Shown here: one piece after another, positions 1-11,775 of the stretch
How positions within the stretch are numbered: the first letter of the stretch is position 1
How the letters are laid out: every line of letters begins with the position of its first letter
DNA from: Chiridota heheva
Taxonomy: Eukaryota > Echinodermata > Holothuroidea > Apodida > Chiridotidae
Direction of reading: 5' to 3'
DNA: 64,000 nucleotides
Assembly: GCA_020152595.1 (NCBI GenBank)
Contig: JAIGNY010001753.1
Coordinates: 2,299,001-2,363,000, forward strand
Notes under the pieces: model-generated
What the model saw: the letters and a program-made list of their open reading frames with translations, nothing else
Databases searched by the model: none
What the model was told of the DNA's origin: nothing
Position numbers and translations under genes: made by a program

Positions 1-190
1 CTTGATTTTCCTCATTCTGATTAATTAACTGTTGAAAAATGTCACCATGTTGACAACAAAGGTCAAATAGTGCCAGGGTAGAGGCTGCATTATATAAGTT
101 CAAAATTAAATAAAAATGGTGTAATCATTTTCCCTTCCGAATCAAAAAAGTATAAGAACAGAGACAAATAAACCAGCTGTGAGTACCTAC

Positions 191-304
191 CATATGTGCT
201 TGAACTGAGATTGACGCCAGGGAGATCGTGGGATGCTGGAGCATTCTCAAAGTGTGTGTTGAAAAGGGTGTCCATCAACGTGGACTTACCCAGACCAGTC
301 TCAC
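191..304 (-). CDS. Septin exon with P-loop
   Basis: This 114-bp exon is bounded by TTTGCAG on its 5' side and GTAGGT on its 3' side (minus strand). It completes the P-loop glycine and reads [16 protein letters not shown], then [21 protein letters not shown], and leaves in phase 1. The LPGVNL segment occupies the position of QPGVQL in vertebrate SEPT6. No stop or indel is present. Confidence 0.93.
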
Positions 305-3300
305 CTGCAAAGCACATGAAGAAATACACTCATTCTTGATCTGAAAACACATAATTGTCTGTTTGTTTGTATGACTTTAACAGCACTTTAAGATTACTGT
401 AAGGGAACAGGCGATTATTTACCCACCCATTAGCGCCCATTTTTAAAGACCTGTTCTGTGTGAATATTCTATGCATAATCCCCTGGATACGACTACTATG
501 TAACTCTATATCCCACAGTGTAAATGAGCTAAGACACTTACAATCTGCAGGATGTCTTTTGTTTGGTTTGTTTGTTTGTTTGATGAGGGCTTAACGGCAC
601 CATGACAACGAAGGACAAATTGTGCCTGAGAGGTCAGATCATTCTGGAGGTAGGAAGGAAAGGAAACATGGGGAGAATGAGAGAAATTCAAGAACAAAAG
701 GTCAGAAAGCTGTGACTGAGAGGGAAGGTGTATGGTTGAAACAAAAACAAAGTAGAGAGGGGGTGAAAGAGGAGAATTAAATATGGTGTAGAGGGAGGCA
801 TGATAAAGGAAGGAGATCATTTTATCTAGAGGATTTTTCTGGAAGAACTCAGCAATTGAGTTGTGGGGAGCGAGGGAAGCTCTGGGAAGGTTGTACAGGG
901 GGCAAGCAAGGAGAACGTGATAGATTGTGGGGGTGCAATGGCAATTGTTGCAGAGGGGTTGGGGGAGTTTTGTTTGATAAACAAAAGAGCAGCAGCAGGG
1001 TCCTTGCCCCGAACAAAGGAAGGATTTATACCGATCAATACCTGTTGAAGGAGTTGCATTTGCTCCCCAATACACTCGACGTTCAGTTTATGATGACGTA
1101 CACTAATGTTGTTGAATGTAATGTAAAATTGCTGTTGTTCCCGTCAAACCAATAAAGTTTCAATGAAAAAATTAAAAAACATGTCTACTTTACAACAGTT
1201 TACAGATCATTTACAAAGAAAATATATTTATAATAAAAACTCACAATGTATAAATGACTCTTTGTCTTTTGATAAAAATGTTCATTTTAACATAACTATT
1301 ATTAACGAAACTATTAACTCCCATCGTGGTCAGGCTTCCACAACAATTTCCGAACCTCAGTTCCAAACGGACTGGTGTTTAATGCAATGACCAGTGAACT
1401 TTGGTCCCTGGGAAACATTATGCAAACTTACAAAATTTAAGGTTCCATACACCCTTCAATGAAAAGGTTCCCCTAGCCAATAAACTACAAGATAAATATT
1501 ATCAATATTCATTTTGATTTTGATTCATTTATATCAAACATGGGTATAATTTTGTTTTCACACTACGTATATGGCAAAATCTTTTGCGAATGGAAACTTA
1601 GGCGGCAATTTTTAATTCATTTAAATGTGCAGCATCATACATAAAGACATAAATTACAGCAAAATAATCACAAAAGTTACATACAGAAAATAAATTAGGC
1701 TTTTAATGTATATTCATCTTAAGGGAGGTAAAAGCAAGCAAGAGCTATGAAAACTTTTCCTGGGTGCACTTGTTTGTTTGTTTGTTTGATGAGGTTTTAA
1801 CGGCACCACGACAACGAAGGTCAAATTGTGCCTGAGAGGTCAGATCATTTTAGAGGTAGTAAGGAAAGAGACCAGGGGAAGAATGAGAGAAATTCAAGAA
1901 CAAAAGCCAGAAAGCTGTGATCGAGAGAGGAAGTGCATGGGTAAAACTAAAAACAGAGTAGAGAGGGGGTGGAAGAGGAGGATTAAATATGGTTGTAGAG
2001 GGATGCATGCTGAAGGAAGGAGACTATTTTATCTGGAGGATTTTTTTGGAAGAACTCAGCAATTGAGTTGTGGGGAGCGAGAGAAGCTCTGGGAAGGTTG
2101 TACAGGGGGAAAGCAAGGAGAACGTGTTGGATTGTAAGGATGCAGTGGCAATTGTTACAGAGGGGTTGGGGGGAACCAATAAGGAGGTGGGAGTGAGTGA
2201 GGTGGGTGTGACCAATTCTAAGATGGGTAATATGAACGTTGTCGATACGAGAAAGGTTGTTGATGGTGGATTTAATCGGGATTGTGGACTTGTAAAGCTG
2301 ACAGGATTCATACCTGCCAGTCCAAAGTACAGCTTCTATTGTTATTGTAAGGAGCTTATTTCTGGTGCACCCACTGGAGAGAATATAACTGTTTTGGCTG
2401 TGATCAGTACTGAGGGGGATTTGGGCATTGATGCGTGACTATTAAAGATTTAGTAACAGGTCATTAGCTTGTTCAGAAAAAAAATTGTTTGTTTTCTCCA
2501 ATTCCATCAAATCCTGATCAACGTTCGTATTGGGTTTCTGCTGTACGACAGCTTTCAAGCTACAGTTCACACTATGATTTGCAGCAAGCACTTTATATCA
2601 GGTACGTAGGCTTTGTCTGAGTATAACAAACAATCAGCTGGCATTCACGTAAAAATTACTATTCAAATAATAAAAAACTTCAGTAAAATCGGAAGCAAAA
2701 AAAACAAAAAACTGCAATCAGTAAAATTCACTGAACTGGTAGGTAGGTTAGCATACAGTGTGTTTTTTGTACTTGTGATGTGACTATAGCTGTGTGAAGA
2801 CGCGTGAAACGCAACGACGTTTACCCTGCAAAATGGTTGCCATTTGACTTAGAGTCACGTGATGAAATCCCTCTATATATGTCCCATTTTATGAATGGTT
2901 ATTTGTTTGTAAAAAGCCTCTTTTGACACATGACTTTAACTGTTAAAGTGAAACTTGCTCAAATTTAACTGAAAACACATAACAATAAATACTGCTACTG
3001 TAGTTCTACAGATACTGTATTGGTTTTCTGAACTACAGTACATGTAAACAATATGACTTTCTCAGAGATTGTTTCCTTGTACCATGTACATGTAGGTGCG
3101 AGTCGTTTGTACCAAGTAAAATATTTTAAAGGAACTAAAATTTAGTAGTCCAGCAAGGTTATCTTAAATGAGAGAGGACACACAGTATGTGTGTTATATC
3201 AAACACAACAAAAATGATACAGGATGCATTCAAAATTCTATTGCCATGGAGGAGAAATTCAAGTTTAAATTTGCATCCTTATTTGTGTTAGAAACTGCTC

Positions 3301-3703
3301 AAATCAAACTAGTTGTTTGAGTACTGAACGTGACACATTCATTTCTAAAAGAATTGCCTGTTTATGTGACACAGTAGCACTGTATGCATGCTGTGCATGA
3401 ATATTGTGTATGAATTAAATTCTGGAAGGACTTCCTGATACATTGTAAATGTAATATAAATTTTGACCCCTACAGATCTACAAGCAGCATTGCAAAACCA
3501 TACAAACCTTTTAATTCATCAAAATATATATTATATATATATATATATACATATATTATATATATATATATATATTAACCTAAATTTTGCAACTTTATAT
3601 TTTTAAGATATAAATATATAAAAACATTAGAGCTTATTGATTTTAAAATAAAGTGCTGAGCTTATTGAAATGTAAAAAATTTAATAATAATAATAATATA
3701 TAT

Positions 3704-3775
<72 letters not shown>

Positions 3776-6732
3776 GTGTGTATACAAAAAAACATTTTTT
3801 GCATTAAAGCTCAGAAAACCAAAGGTTTTGAGGCACAATATGGATTTTAAGTTGTGTGTCATTCCATATGAAATCAACAAGCAAAAATGACATCCACCCA
3901 CTCAGATTTCCCCTAATTTGGTAGGAAGTTCTACCATTTTAAGGTAAGAATACATACTGTAAAAGTACCAAATTTTAGCTCAAAATATTAATCAGTTCCT
4001 AATCAGCCTTCAAAAAAATTCAAAATGGCAGCCATTTTGAATTTCATCAAAATATGACACCCATAGCTATTCTTAAATAATTTTACTTCTTAATAAGTTA
4101 CAGACATGAAATTTAGTACTCAAGTATTTTTATCCATGGGGAGACTAAATATAATAGTTAAATATGTATTAGAGTACCAGGAATTAACTCAGTGAGCTTT
4201 AAAAGTGTAATCGAGGTTTAAAAGTGTAATCGAGGTTTAAAAGTGTAATCGAGGTTTAAAAATGGTGATAGAATTATTTGTATATTAAAGTAAAGAATGT
4301 TTAATGTGGGACAGCATTTACAAAGCTGAAATTTGGTACATTGAAGAAGCACATAATAAAGTAGTTTCATGCCAAAAATTGTATTGGTGTTTTGTTTTCA
4401 AATGGAAATACAGCATTTTGAATTGTAAGGTAAATTTCACAATTCTGGCAAAATTACCATTCTTGGTTATTAATCTTTAAAAATATAATTTAGCACAAAT
4501 TACAATCTTTTGAAAGAATATATCACGGTATTCTAATAACTGTCTGCTGCCAATAACAAAAAAATATTTCATTTTCAAATGGCTAATTCAGCTTGAAAAA
4601 TTGTTGAAAATGGACATTTTTATGATTTTTAGATCTAAATATAACTTTTTACCTATATGGAACTAAAACCCAATAATTTGTAAGTCTGTCAATGTATTGA
4701 TTTGGTGCTGCTAAATAACAGGGTACAACTTCCCCTAATGGCTGTGTAACCTAATACTCTCCATGGTGCCTCAAATTTCAGTAATGGATATATCTAAACA
4801 AATTCAAAAACAGCAATATACAGTACAAAAAAACACAAATTTTGTGCTGTGTGATACTGAACTTACAATGGCAATCGCAGACCTCTAGCTTGATTTAAAA
4901 AAAAGGCAGGGTGCTGGACTTATTGAGGGGCACATTAATGTGCGTGCAAAGTGCTGTGTCTTTTAACCGTGGAGTCCAGGGGCCCCCTTAAGGCTCAATC
5001 CCATGGTGAAGAAGCTCTGTGATTTTAGCTATAATCATACCTCAGAATGAAACTATTCTGACTGATATTGATAAGGACCATTCATAAGCTAAACAGGACA
5101 ATTGCTTACTATGCTATCATTCTGTGTCCTGTATCCATGTAAGGTATTTATTTATGATGTTAATTAAGATTATCAAGTTAATAAAAATATATACATTTTT
5201 TCTCATAAAGGGAAGGGCAGACCCCATGGGGGCAGGGCATACCCCTAGGGGGCAGGGCAGGCCCACGTGGGGCAGGTGGGCCGCCCCTGTAAAACAGCAA
5301 AGCAAAGATTCTGCAATGAAAGCATTGTGCGTGTAGAATTTTCTTACAATTCCTTTACAAGTAGTCTCAAAGGTGTTTTTGACATTTCAAAACTTAATAG
5401 ATGTTCTTTTCTTATTTCCAGTTCTTTATGAATGCCTATTTTTTTTTTTTTTTATAAATGCCTTAACCTACTAACTCATAACTTAAAACTCCTGATGACA
5501 AAAAGAGCTACTGTAAAAGGGTGATCAATAATGAGTGGTATACTGATTTTGGAAACAAACTTATAGTTTCCATGGTCTCTGTTTCAAGTATCCAGGTTTT
5601 TCCTATGTTAATTCAACACAGCCTTTATGTTTAGTAAAGGTGTCTTGCAGAGTTGACCACTGCCTCTAATAGTGGTCAAGCATCTCATCTTGGGCAATAA
5701 AGGAACAATAGTGAAGAAAGTGATCAAATTTTCCTTTAAGAAGATACTATATACTGTAGTTTGAAGTCCAATAACATTTGTGTAGAAACAACTGAAATGA
5801 CATCACAAAGAAAGTGATCAAATTTTCCTTAAAAAGATACTATATAGTTTAAAGTCCGATAACAAATGAAATGACATCATATCTTCACATTCCTCAACAT
5901 TGTTTTGTGTGTTTTGTTGAATATTTTCTTTGTTATTCAACTAACCTCTCTGGGTTTGATGATTGACAGCTTGTTTTACCCAATCACCACACGAATTTGC
6001 CTAGCAAGAAAATCTGTGTAATTAAATGGGGGCAAAATTCCTACGCAGTACTGGTACAGTACAGCTAGCTAGCCGCACATGCTCATGTTGTCAAATGTCA
6101 ATGCATATACAGTACAAAACAAATTTCTGCACCTACAGGCAAAATGTGACGGCAAAATGGTGAACAAAAATTGCGGTTACGTGTGAACTGCAAGCTTTGT
6201 TAATCTGATTCGCGTTATTCAGAATGGTTAGCAAGCGAAATCTTGCTTGTTCCTTTTGCTAAAAACTCGATAGATCTAAAGAAGTGCCATAAATGGATCA
6301 AAACTTGCGGAAGGCTGATTGAACATCTTCTAAATGTCAATGCATGATTGCGGATTGGGGTTTGTTTGGCCCACCTAAGTTACCATTTTGCTATGATAAA
6401 TGTGGCCTATTTTGTAACCTGGAAAGGTTAACTATCAGGAAGGCAATAAAACAGGGTCTACAAAGTAAGGGTTATTCATTACTGAGAGAAATTTTGAAAA
6501 AAAATTGAAAAATATGAATTAAAAAATAATGAAATATTAATATATTTTCAATAGAATACATGAATAATTATTAAGAAAGTGAGTATGTGATGTCATTTGT
6601 CTGCAGTAGACTTTCAACACCAGTCATTTTCATACAAATTTATTACAAATTTTACAACCTTACAGGGGTTGAAATTTAAATTTTGCTTTGAGCAGAAATC
6701 AAATTATTGATCATTGATGCTACATGCTTGTG

Positions 6733-6763
<31 letters not shown>

Positions 6764-9700
6764 TCAAATTCCTGTTCTTATGTAAACAGCATTGTTCTTG
6801 GAACAGTGAGAAATTCAACCCATTTGGTTGCCTAATCTGAAATCTTTTAGTTGATTACTTACTGTAGTGCAGTAAAGATGCGCATTTAATGCATCTTACC
6901 CATTTTCATTTCTTTGGAATCTTCATATTACAATACATGGACAATGTAGCCCCCCCCTCCCGAAAGATATACCGTATTTCTTCCCAAACCAGTGACATCC
7001 TTCTTGTTTACCTTACACTATGACCTCACCTGTGTGGGCAAGCCTTAAAATTGATGATCTTTTAAACTGAACAAGTGATTTAAACTTCTTCTGTTAGTCT
7101 TGTTACAATACAAAAACATGTCTGACAACAACTATTGCTTCAAAAATGCCATGAATACCATGAAAAGATCAGACAACACCATACAAATTAAATGAAAATT
7201 AGCAGTTGCAAGTAAGAACTGACAAAATCTTGAGCCTATTCTTAGGAGGGATTTAACTTACTGTACTACAACAACACTTAAAACCATAAACAGTGGTTAA
7301 GCATTGAACATCCTAAGGTCATGGCTCAGTAGTTATTGGTCATAGAGAGTGCTCTCTGTGGAAGCATGGAGCTATTAACTGAAATTCAGTTAATAGCTTC
7401 ATGGTTGAAAAAGCCATTTCAAATACTTGAAATTCTTTTTGTAAACAAAACTGCTTACATGAATAAAAACTGGGGAGATTATTATAACAACCTCTTTTAT
7501 TGGTTTCATTTGGAATGACAGCTGAGTGATTACTAGTGCTACAACACTCAGTTCACAGCATGTCAAGTAGTAGTAGGTATGTAGGAATGAACCCAGGACC
7601 TCAAGTAGTGACACCACCTGGGTCAGTTGTTCATGTTTTATAGCTTTCAACAATTTTGAAAATTAATATTTTTAATGGTGTCTCTAAGTATTACCACACA
7701 AATGTAATTTCACATATAATTACATTACCAATAATTACTTTTCACTAAGCACTCTACATTTTGTTAACAAAAACATACTTTTGAGAACTATTTTGCCTTC
7801 TTTCCATGCTGATTACAGGTCCCCAACATAGAAACATGTAGGGACACTAATTATTTTGTTGATTACTCCCGTATTTGCATTTTAAGTGCCCTCAAACCTA
7901 CCTTTAAGGTGCCATTGATGCCTCTTTTGGTCAGAGACACCATGCCCCTTTTGGTCAGAGACACCATGCCCCTATTGGTCAGAGACACCATGCCCCTTTC
8001 GGTCGAGACACCATGCCCCTTTTGGTCAGATACCATGTCCCTTTTGGTCAGAGACACCATGCCCTTATTCTGTTGGTCAGAGACACCATGCCCCTTTTGG
8101 TCAGAGACACAATGCCCCTTTTGGTCAGAGACACAATGCCCCTATTGGTCTGAGACACCATGCCCCTGTTGGTCAGAGACACCATGCCCCTGTTGGTCAG
8201 AGACACCATGCCCCTTTTGGTCAGAGACACAATGCCCCTTTTGGTCAGAGACACCATGTCCCTTCTGGTCAGAGACACCATGCCCCTATTGGTCAGAGAC
8301 ACCATGCCCCTTTTGGTCAGACACCATGCCCCTTTTGGTCAGAGACACAATGCCCCTTTTGGTCAGAGACACAATGCCCCTTTTGGTCAGAGACACCATG
8401 TCCCTTTTGGTCATAGACACCATGCCCCTGTTGGTCATAGACACCATGCCCCTTTTGGTCGGAGACACTATGTCCCTTTTGGTCAGAGACACCATGCCTC
8501 TTTTGGTCAGAGACACCATGCCCTTTTTGGTCAGATACACCATGCCCCTTTTGGTCAGAGACACCATGCCCCTATTAATCAGAGACACCATGCCCCTTTC
8601 GGTCAGAGACACCATGCCCCTTTTGGTCAGACACCATGCCCCTTTTGGTCAGAGACACCATGCCCCTTTTGGTCAGAGGCACCATGTCCCTTTTGGTCAG
8701 ACACCATGCCCCTTTTGGTCAGACACCATGCCCCTGTTGGTCAGAGACACCATGCCCCTTTTGGTCAGAGACACAACGCCCCTTTTGGTCAGAGACACCA
8801 TGTCCCTTTTTGGTCTGAGACACCATGCCCCTGTTGGTCAGAGACACCATGCCCCTGTTGGTCAAAGACACCATGCCCCTGTTGGTCAGAGACACCATGC
8901 CCCTTGTGGTCAGAGACACAACGCCCCTTTTGGTCAGAGACACCATGTTTCTTTTGGTCAGAGACACCATGCCACTTTTGGTCAGAGACACCATGCCCCT
9001 TTTGGTCAGACACCATGCCCCTTTTGGTCAGACACCATGCCCCTTTGGTCAGAGACACCATGCCCCTTTTGGTCAGAGACACCATGCCCCTTTTGGTCAG
9101 AGACACCATGCCCCTTTTGGTCAGAGACACCATGCCCCTTTTGGTCAGAGACACCATGTCCCTTTTGGTCAGAGACACCACGTCCCTGTTGGTCAGACAC
9201 CATGCCCCTTTTGGTCAGAGACACCATGCCCCTTTTGGTCAGAGACACCATGCCTCTTTTGGTCAGAGACACCATGCCCCTTTTGGTCAGAGACACCATG
9301 CCCCTTTTGGTCAGAGACACCATGCCCCTTTGGTCAGAGACACCATGCCCCTTTTGGTCAGAGACACCATGTCCCTTTTGGTGAGAGACACCACGTCCCT
9401 GTTGGTCAGACACCATGCCCCTTTTGGTCAGAGACACAATGCCCCTATTGGTCAGACACCATGCCCCTTTTGGTCAGAGACACCATGTCCCTTTTGGTCT
9501 GAGACACCATGCCCCTGTTGGTCAGAGACACCATGCCCCTGTTGGTCAGAGACACCATGCCCCTTTTGGTCAGACACACCATGCCCCTTTTGGTCAGACA
9601 CCATGCCCCTTTTGGTCAGAGACACCATGCCCCTTTTGGTCAGAGACACCATGTCCCTTTTGGTCTGAGACACCATGCCCCTGTTGGTCAGAGACACCAT

Positions 9701-10910
9701 GCCCCTTGTGGTCAGAGACACAACGCCCCTTTTGGTCAGAGACACCATGTTTCTTTTGGTCAGAGACACCATGCCCCTTTTGGTCAGAGACACCATGTCC
9801 CTTTTGGTCTGAGACACCATGCCCCTGTTGGTCAGAGACACCATGCCCCTGTTGGTCAGAGACACCATGCCCCTTTTGGTCAGAGACACCATGCCCCTGT
9901 TGGTCAGAGACACCATGCCCCTTTTGGTCAGAGACACCATGTCCCTTTTGGTCAGAGACACCATGCCCCTTTTGGTCAGACACCATGCCCCTTTGGTCAG
10001 ACACCATGCCCCTTGTGGTCAGACACCATGTCCCTTTTGGTCTGAGACACCATGCCCCTGTTGGTCAGAGACACCATGCCCCTTTTGGTCAGAGACACCA
10101 TGCCCCTTTTGGTCAGAGACACCATGCCCCTGTTGGTCAGAGACACCATGCCCCTTTTGGTCAGAGACACCATGCCCCTTTTGGTCAGAGACACCATGCC
10201 CCTGTTGGTCAGAGACACCATGCCCCTGTTGGTCAGAGACACCATGCCCCTGTTGGTCAGAGACACCATGCCCCTTTTGGTCAGAGACACCATGCCCCTG
10301 TTGGTCAGAGACACCATGCCCCTTTGGTCAGAGACACATGTCCCTTTGGTCAGAGACACATGCCCCTTTTGGTCAGAGACACCATGTCCCTTTTGGTCAG
10401 AGACACCATGTCCCTTTTGGTCAGAGACACCATGCCCCTTTTGGTCAGAGACACTATGCTCCTTTTACAGATCAAGCTAGGGGTTTGATAAGAGAAATGT
10501 GTCAAACTGACTAAAACAGTTGGAGAACAAAAAAACAAAAAAAATTGGTCAAAAATTTATCATGAACCAGCATGTTTTCCTTACATGTTGGGTTTACCAA
10601 AGAAAATAAATAAATTTGTGTGGTCAAATGTTGAAAAATAGGGGGCAGAGGCATATGCGCTCTACAGAGTGCTGAAATTATAATTACCAAAAGTTTCCTT
10701 CTTAGTATCCAATTGTCCTTATCAAGTGAAAATATTATATTTACTATATGAAAGTATTATTCATTCCTTACCAACGCATAATATGTTAAATGCAAATCCA
10801 GATGCTACACTTTTGTTGACGAGCTGATCAGGCAAGCTGTCAAATCCGACATTCCCTGAGAGGCCAAGAGTTCTTGATCTGTCAGATCCATTTTGAATGT
10901 TGTGGTTGTA
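191..10910 (-). CDS. Septin (SEPT6/8/10/11 group), partial gene, two exons
   Basis: Septins are GTP-binding proteins that form hetero-oligomeric filaments at the cell cortex and cytokinesis furrow. Two minus-strand exons (10910-10772, then 304-191) join in phase and encode about 84 residues: a short variable segment, then [29 protein letters not shown] (P-loop) and [11 protein letters not shown]. These match the start of the GTPase domain of the animal SEPT6 subgroup almost residue for residue. The 10.5 kb intron is phase 1 and splits the first glycine codon of the P-loop. The first exon begins in phase 0 after a good acceptor, so an upstream start exon must exist but was not found. The remaining GTPase domain and the coiled coil lie beyond the left edge. 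The subgroup is clear; the exact paralogue is not. Confidence 0.93.
557..975 (-). mobile_element. 5'-truncated I/Jockey-type LINE 3' end, copy A
   Basis: The minus strand encodes a reverse-transcriptase C-terminal tail with a zinc-knuckle-like CNNCHC...H...C pattern followed by [16 protein letters not shown]. This is the arrangement seen at the end of ORF2 in I/Jockey-group non-LTR retrotransposons. The 3' end is GTGCCGTTAAGCCCTCATC followed by a (CAAA)n tail, seen as TTTG repeats on the plus strand at 557-582. Similarity to copy B (1770-2440) stops near 975. Confidence 0.7.
976..1769. other. Interval without recognised gene
   Basis: AT-rich sequence between the two LINE tails. A plus-strand open frame at 1163-1390 is lysine- and asparagine-rich and resembles no family I recognise. 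The stretch 1140-1170 has CCAATAAAGTTTCAATG, which could be a polyadenylation signal of a degraded retroposon; this is only a guess. Confidence 0.4.
1770..2440 (-). mobile_element. 5'-truncated I/Jockey-type LINE 3' end, copy B
   Basis: The minus strand encodes [13 protein letters not shown], then [17 protein letters not shown] and [11 protein letters not shown], the conserved end of ORF2 in I/Jockey-group LINEs (RIGHTxLTHSxLL followed by C-x2-C...H). The last knuckle cysteine seen in copy A is Phe here. The copy ends in a (CAAA)5-like tail at 1770-1790. It is close in sequence to copy A across about 400 bp and extends some 270 bp further 5'. It is decayed and non-functional. Confidence 0.72.
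2441..3526. other. Intronic AT-rich interval, nothing recognised
   Basis: No open frame with protein-like composition, no clear repeat ends and no RNA gene. It lies inside the septin intron. Confidence 0.5.
3527..3776. repeat. AT dinucleotide microsatellite, interrupted
   Basis: Two blocks of alternating AT (about 3527-3575 and 3697-3776) flank a short unique stretch with AATAAT repeats. The tracts are self-complementary and open in several frames, which gives spurious IYIYIY translations. Confidence 0.95.
3841..4877. other. AT-rich intronic interval with a short 19-bp tandem repeat
   Basis: No gene. At 4196-4258 the unit GTTTAAAAGTGTAATCGAG occurs a little over three times in perfect tandem. 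Around 4005-4060 there is a self-complementary AAAATGGCAGCCATTTT sequence, a common motif in decayed transposons. Confidence 0.6.
4878..5313 (-). mobile_element. Non-autonomous TIR element, CAGACCCCTAGC family, copy 1
   Basis: About 436 bp, in inverse orientation to the copies at 16811 and 44399. All three share a C/G-rich block (CCTGCCCC repeated, with GGGGTC), an AT-rich middle, a conserved CAGAGCTTCTTCACCA stretch and CATTAATGTGC near the end. One terminus here is CAGACCTCTAGCTTGAT; the other is degraded. There is no coding capacity. The CAG/CTG termini recall hAT elements but the superfamily is not established. Confidence 0.75.
5314..5957. repeat. Intronic interval with a tandem duplication at about 5712-5880
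   Basis: The stretch AAGAAAGTGATCAAATTTTC, followed by a conserved AGATACTATATA and AAGTCC(A/G)ATAACA, appears at about 5715 and again at about 5808. This is a two-copy tandem duplication of roughly 90 bp with small indels. Nothing else is recognised here. Confidence 0.75.
5958..6133 (+). repeat. Dispersed repeat, inverted partner at 62837-63003
   Basis: The block runs from GATGATTGACAG through CCAATCACCACACGAATTTG, CCTACGCAGTACTG and GCTAGCTAG to AACAAATTTCTGCA. It recurs reverse-complemented in LARS1 intron 11 with about 80% identity by eye. It has no coding capacity. It is probably a MITE or SINE body, class unknown. Confidence 0.75.
6134..7910. other. Intronic interval; poly-A run at 6735-6762
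   Basis: No gene recognised. It contains a run of nearly thirty A at about 6734-6762. At about 7570-7635 on the minus strand, GGTCCTGGGTTCATTCC resembles a tRNA B box, but no matching A box or stem could be set out, so it is at best a SINE remnant. Confidence 0.5.
7911..10466. repeat. 24-bp minisatellite in septin intron, over 100 units
   Basis: About 2.56 kb of tandem units with core CCCCTTTTGGTCAGAGACAC followed by CATG. Common variants are TGTTGGTC for TTTTGGTC, ATGTCC for ATGCCC, and a 20-bp unit lacking GAGA. Because 24 is a multiple of three and the unit has no stop, long frames are open on both strands (MPLLVRDT on plus, MVSLTKRG on minus). I treat these as artefacts: there are no splice signals, codon bias or family match. 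Confidence 0.97.
10467..10771. other. Short unique intron segment before septin exon
   Basis: Between the end of the minisatellite and the septin donor site (GTAAGG on the minus strand) the sequence is unique and AT-rich. No feature is recognised. Confidence 0.5.
10772..10910 (-). CDS. Septin exon, start of GTPase domain
   Basis: A 139-bp exon preceded by CACCTACAG and followed by GTAAGG on the minus strand. It enters in phase 0, reads [20 protein letters not shown], then [15 protein letters not shown] and [11 protein letters not shown], and exits in phase 1. [15 protein letters not shown] is the hallmark of the SEPT6 subgroup. An ATG in another frame (from 11026) does not encode septin and is a shadow. 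Confidence 0.93.
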
Positions 10911-11285
10911 CTGTAGGTGAAACACAAAATATCAATTTCTTTTACATTTTGTTTAAATCTCTTATTTGAATAAGTCTGTTTTTTAAGGTTTAATGGCACT
11001 GCCACAATGAAAGTCAAATGTGCCAAGGGGTATTAGAAAGTCAGCGTACTAGAATAAAGAAAGAGTAAAAAAAAGGTTATTTAGGTGAGGAATGTGGAGG
11101 GTTATGAAGAAGGAATGAATTCAAGGAAAGGTAAATAGAGGAAGATGAGAGAGAGAAGGAGAAAGGAAAATATTTGAGTATGTCAAAATGGCCAAATACA
11201 ACAAGGTTCTGATCATGCATTTTATATTCACCATAACACATGAAAAAAGAATATTATACTTCTCTCTTAATGAATAAACCATCAG
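10911..11285. other. Interval upstream of septin exon
   Basis: The segment 10980-11030 (GGTTTAATGGCACTGCCACA, then AAAGTCAAATGTGCC) resembles the 3' end of the LINE tails at 557 and 1770 on the minus strand, but is too short and diverged to call firmly. The rest is purine-rich and featureless. Confidence 0.4.
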
Positions 11286-11775
11286 TAAGTTTGGGCGATA
11301 CTGAAAATTATGCAATATCGATATATCGCCAGAAAAATATCGATATTATTGAAATATCAATATGACATCATACCTAAGTAGTATGTACTGTACTGTTCTG
11401 TAAATAAAATGTTTTGTAAAAATTAACAGAATTCACTGCAAAATATAAACAATCCTCAAATAAACACCCAGTATGCTTAAAAATAATCTTTACATGTTTT
11501 TATTTCAAAAGATCAAGCACAGAAACATTGAATAAGTTTAGGCTTCAGCATATTCTTTAAAAAAAATGTTGTGGAACTGCTCAAAAATGGCTCAAATTCT
11601 TCTTTAAATTTTATATCTCACTTAATTCTCATAAATGTAGCATTTTGTGGACTTCTAGACATTCAGAAGTCCATACATAACACACGATATTCAATTTCTA
11701 GTCTGCTTCAATCATCACACGAGTGTTGTCACTCAGAAGAAACAGTGGTAGATGTGTGTACATAACGTTAGTAAA
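11286..11775 (-). mobile_element. Truncated hAT-like element, second copy of the one at 14511-15690
   Basis: Begins with the terminal repeat TAAGTTTGGGCGATA, then TGCAATATCGATATATCGCC. It runs in inverse order along 15690 back to about 15100, sharing blocks such as AAGATCAAGCACAGAAAC, GGACTTCTAGACATTCAGAAG and CTTCTGAGTGACAACAC (the last two in opposite orientation). Similarity ends near 11775, so the other terminus is missing. Non-coding. Confidence 0.8.

Noticed and set aside
7570-7640. tRNA-like sequence on the minus strand
   Set aside because: Only a B-box-like match; no A box at proper distance.
7909-10514. Long open frames of 350-500 codons on both strands ([16 protein letters not shown] repeats)
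   Set aside because: They come from a stop-free 24-bp tandem repeat inside a septin intron; all frames are alike and there is no family match.
10805-11026. 73-codon minus frame starting with ATG over the septin exon
   Set aside because: Out of frame with the septin reading; the septin frame matches the family and has proper splice sites.
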